A stretch of 7,685 nucleotides of DNA, from positions 1-7,685 of the forward strand of contig CAZIWJ010000176.1 of NCBI GenBank assembly GCA_964542855.1. Direction: 5' to 3'. This DNA comes from CAZIWJ01 sp964542855 (lineage in GTDB: Bacteria > Bacteroidota > Bacteroidia > Cytophagales > Cyclobacteriaceae). The notes beneath the pieces were generated by a model. The model worked only from the letters and a program-made list of their open reading frames with translations, had not been told where the DNA came from and searched no databases. Both the position numbers and the translations under genes were made by a program. How positions within the stretch are numbered: the first letter of the stretch is position 1; each line of letters opens with the position of its first letter. This document shows positions 6,466-7,685 of the stretch, piece by piece.

Positions 6466-6608
6466 TATCGTATTAATAATCAACTGGTTAGGAAAACCTA
6501 TTTCAATAAACCAATTGCCTGTTGTTGAGTATCTTCCAAAACTGTGCACGTGTAAGAAACCCTTCTTTAAAGGTCAGGTGAACAGGATTACAAGCGCTAT
6601 ATTGAAAC

Positions 6609-6824
6609 ATGACTTCAAACGAATTTAACACATTGCCCTGGTACGACAAGCACGATCTTGTGTTTACGCACGGTACATACCTGCAGAAAGAAACGGTAGG
6701 TGAGTACCAGGTGAAGTCCTGTGTGTTATTCGACCTCATGGTGAAAGTGTATTATCATGCCAAAACCACCCGTATTCACCGGTTCGAAGCATTGCATTAC
6801 GATAAGGTTAGCATTTCCGGGTAA
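6609..6824 (+). CDS. Small uncharacterised protein, 71 residues
   Basis: The product is short, soluble and rich in aromatic residues and histidine, with no signal peptide, membrane segment or known catalytic motif. The pattern LPWYDKHDLVFTHGTYL near the N-terminus, followed by a hydrophobic VLFDLMVKVYY run and a charged C-terminal part, recalls from memory small uncharacterised Bacteroidota proteins with a YxKxDxxxxHGxF-like start; that link is not verified. Codon use (frequent C- and G-ending codons such as CTG, TAC, AAG and GTG) resembles the other genes here and supports real coding. The antisense frame across 6503-6739 looks like a shadow. The start has no Shine-Dalgarno sequence. The gene stands alone between two non-coding stretches, and its function cannot be inferred from neighbours. 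Confidence 0.65.
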   Translation: MTSNEFNTLPWYDKHDLVFTHGTYLQKETVGEYQVKSCVLFDLMVKVYYHAKTTRIHRFEALHYDKVSISG

Positions 6825-6913
6825 TTTTTCTGTCTAAATCCCGGTTGTACCAATGTAAGTATCCGTAGAGCCACTCATTTCTTTTTCTATTCAACAGCTT
6901 AATGCAGGATTAT

Positions 6914-6921
6914 TATATTTG
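6914..6921 (+). promoter_or_regulatory. Bacteroidota -7 box of the CxxC protein gene
   Basis: TATATTTG matches TAnnTTTG exactly and sits 24 nt before the ATG at 6946. Transcription would then start near 6928, leaving a leader of only about 18 nt. The -33 region (around 6888-6895) is T-rich but lacks a clear TTTG, so the promoter may be weak or need an activator. Confidence 0.6.
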
Positions 6922-6941
6922 TATTGATACCCATACAAATA
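6916..6941. promoter_or_regulatory. Perfect 9-bp inverted repeat over the -7 box (candidate operator)
   Basis: TATTTGTAT (6916-6924) and ATACAAATA (6933-6941) are exact reverse complements separated by 8 bp. The dyad covers most of the -7 box, the expected transcription start and the ribosome-binding stretch, ending 4 nt before the ATG. A dimeric repressor bound here would block transcription. An RNA hairpin formed by the full arms is less likely, because the left arm begins upstream of the expected start of transcription. The regulator is not known. Confidence 0.5.
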
Positions 6942-6945
6942 AATT

Positions 6946-7395
6946 ATGAAACGGATAATATTCAGCTTCTCGCTCCTTTTACTGACGTACAGTGTATTCG
7001 GCCAGGGTGGAGAAAGCGTTTGGAAAACCTTATCGAAGGTAGATTATAAAATTACCGAAGACGAATACGGTGAATTGTACGTACCGGTATTTTCGGAAAA
7101 GGTGAAAAAACTGGGCGAACAGACGGTTTCGTTAACTGGCTATATTATTCCTTCGGGAGGGCTAGACGGGGTTTTTGAACCGGAGCACTTTATCCTGTCT
7201 TCTTTACCGGTAAGCGCCTGTTTTTTCTGTGGCGTAGGCGGCCCGGAAACCGTTATGGAAGTTTACATGGCCGAGCCCATAGAATACACCGACGAGCCCA
7301 TCAGGCTGGAAGGCAAGCTGGTACTGAATGATTACGACAATTATCAGCTGATGTACATCCTGGAAGAGGCGAAATACGAAGGGCCGGCCAACTAG
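6946..7395 (+). CDS. Secreted CxxC protein, DUF3299-like
   Basis: The 149-residue product has a signal peptide (MKRIIFSFSLLLLTYSVFG) with likely cleavage after Gly19, so it should be in the periplasm. The mature part contains the block VSLTGYIIPSGG (61-72), then SACFFCGVGGPETVMEVYM (90-108) with a CxxC pair at Cys92 and Cys95, and an LEGKLVLNDYDNYQLMYIL tail. This order of motifs is what I remember of DUF3299-like and related hypothetical proteins of Bacteroidota, small secreted proteins with a CxFCG-GPE core. A CxxC pair in the periplasm suggests metal binding or thiol chemistry; neither is shown. It has its own promoter with an overlapping dyad. The FAS1-type lipoprotein gene starts 102 bp downstream and appears to have a separate promoter. 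Confidence 0.85.
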   Translation: MKRIIFSFSLLLLTYSVFGQGGESVWKTLSKVDYKITEDEYGELYVPVFSEKVKKLGEQTVSLTGYIIPSGGLDGVFEPEHFILSSLPVSACFFCGVGGPETVMEVYMAEPIEYTDEPIRLEGKLVLNDYDNYQLMYILEEAKYEGPAN

Positions 7396-7409
7396 CAAAT
7401 GCAATAATG

Positions 7410-7440
7410 TTGTAGCATGTGTAATTAAAAGGTACATTTC
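7410..7440 (+). promoter_or_regulatory. Possible promoter of the FAS1-type lipoprotein gene
   Basis: TTG at 7410-7412 is followed after 20 bp by TACATTTC at 7433-7440, one mismatch from TAnnTTTG. The spacing suits the Bacteroidota -33/-7 arrangement. The leader to the ATG at 7498 would be about 50 nt and contains GGGGAGA at 7470-7476, which is too far from the start to be a normal ribosome-binding site. Confidence 0.4.
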
Positions 7441-7497
7441 TAAACAATGCAAAACAGTAAACAGTTATTGGGGAGATACTAAACTTCAAATATTGTT

Positions 7498-7685
7498 ATG
7501 TTACGAATTGTATTTATTTTATCCCTTGCCATCGTGCTCAATGCATGTGGTGGTGGTAATAAGGAAGCTGCTCAAACGGAAGAAGCTCCTGCTACCGAAA
7601 CTTCAGAAGCTGAATCTACTGAAAGTATGGAAGCTGCAAAAGACATTGTTACTGTAGCTACTGAAACCGAATCGCTATCTACCCT
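7498..7685 (+). CDS. Lipoprotein, probably fasciclin (FAS1) domain, 3' end outside window
   Basis: Sixty-two codons are visible. A lipoprotein signal (MLRIVFILSLAIV) ends in the lipobox LNAC with lipid cysteine Cys17, followed by GGGN. Residues 23-47 form a low-complexity linker of Glu, Ala, Thr and Ser. Then DIVTVATETESLSTL (49-63) begins; it matches the typical first strand and helix of FAS1 domains (DIV-x-VA-x(5)-FSTL). FAS1 lipoproteins are cell-surface or periplasmic adhesion proteins, so this is most likely one, but the domain itself is not in the window. Alanine codons are mostly GCT (7 of 10) and all glutamates are GAA, unlike the GCC-rich genes to the left, which may mark high expression. 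The linker lacks the acidic run right after the cysteine, so surface export is uncertain. Confidence 0.82.
   Translation, partial: MLRIVFILSLAIVLNACGGGNKEAAQTEEAPATETSEAESTESMEAAKDIVTVATETESLST

Larger units (their letters stand above)
6131..6608. other. 478-bp region without an intact gene
   Basis: This gap separates the leader of the hydrolase/OsmC gene from the 71-residue ORF. From left to right it holds an AT-rich leader with the imperfect direct repeat TAAAAACTT / TTAAAACTT (6152-6160, 6169-6177), the possible remnant at 6177-6322, and two small hairpins (about 6238-6254, with one bulged G, and 6256-6270). Next come an AT-rich tract (about 6305-6375), the 9-bp direct repeat with a possible -7 box at 6418-6465, and about 140 bp in which I see no clear structure apart from AAGAA-ACCC-TTCTT near 6555-6568. 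No tRNA or known RNA family was recognised. Confidence 0.6.

Noticed and set aside
6503..6739. 78-codon minus-strand frame overlapping the 71-residue gene
   Set aside because: Its translation is rich in Cys, Ser, Asn and Arg with no recognisable pattern, while the plus-strand frame has coding-like codon use.
6817..6844. Hairpin CCGGG...CCCGG just after the 71-residue gene, as a terminator
   Set aside because: The loop is long (18 nt) and no T-run follows on the plus strand or on the minus strand.

Overview
The window looks like chromosomal DNA of a Bacteroidota bacterium, most likely of the Cytophagales type. The signs are start sites with A-rich leaders instead of clear Shine-Dalgarno sequences, promoter -7 boxes of the Bacteroidota form TAnnTTTG (an exact match at 6914-6921), lipoproteins with an acidic stretch just after the lipid cysteine, and proteins best known from that phylum. 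GC content is moderate. No phage, plasmid, insertion sequence, CRISPR array, rRNA or tRNA was seen.

Layout. Positions 1-252 hold six full copies of a 42-bp tandem repeat that runs off the left edge. Next is an inositol-monophosphatase family gene (suhB-like, +). It meets, tail to tail with 5 nt between, a minus-strand pair coding membrane proteins with bacterial PH domains (ydbS-ydbT type). Upstream of that pair is a minus-strand gene for a probable surface lipoprotein, closed by a clear intrinsic terminator at 3156-3190. A divergent trmH-type tRNA 2'-O-methyltransferase gene (+) follows; its stop codon overlaps the stop codon of a minus-strand alpha/beta-hydrolase/OsmC fusion gene. The 478-bp gap 6131-6608 holds a possible frameshifted coding remnant on the minus strand, an AT-rich stretch and a possible promoter with a 9-bp direct repeat. 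The right end carries three plus-strand genes: a 71-residue uncharacterised protein, a secreted CxxC protein of DUF3299-like type behind a promoter covered by a perfect inverted repeat, and the start of a lipoprotein that appears to enter a fasciclin (FAS1) domain as the window ends.

How they work together. Most genes are unrelated housekeeping or envelope functions in short transcription units: phosphate-ester hydrolysis, tRNA modification, peroxide or thiol stress, and envelope. Only ydbS-ydbT is a clear operon. I see no convincing new multi-gene system. The items most worth a second look are the tandem repeat, with one open frame and a higher-order structure, the dyad over the 6914 promoter, and the possible remnant at 6177-6322.
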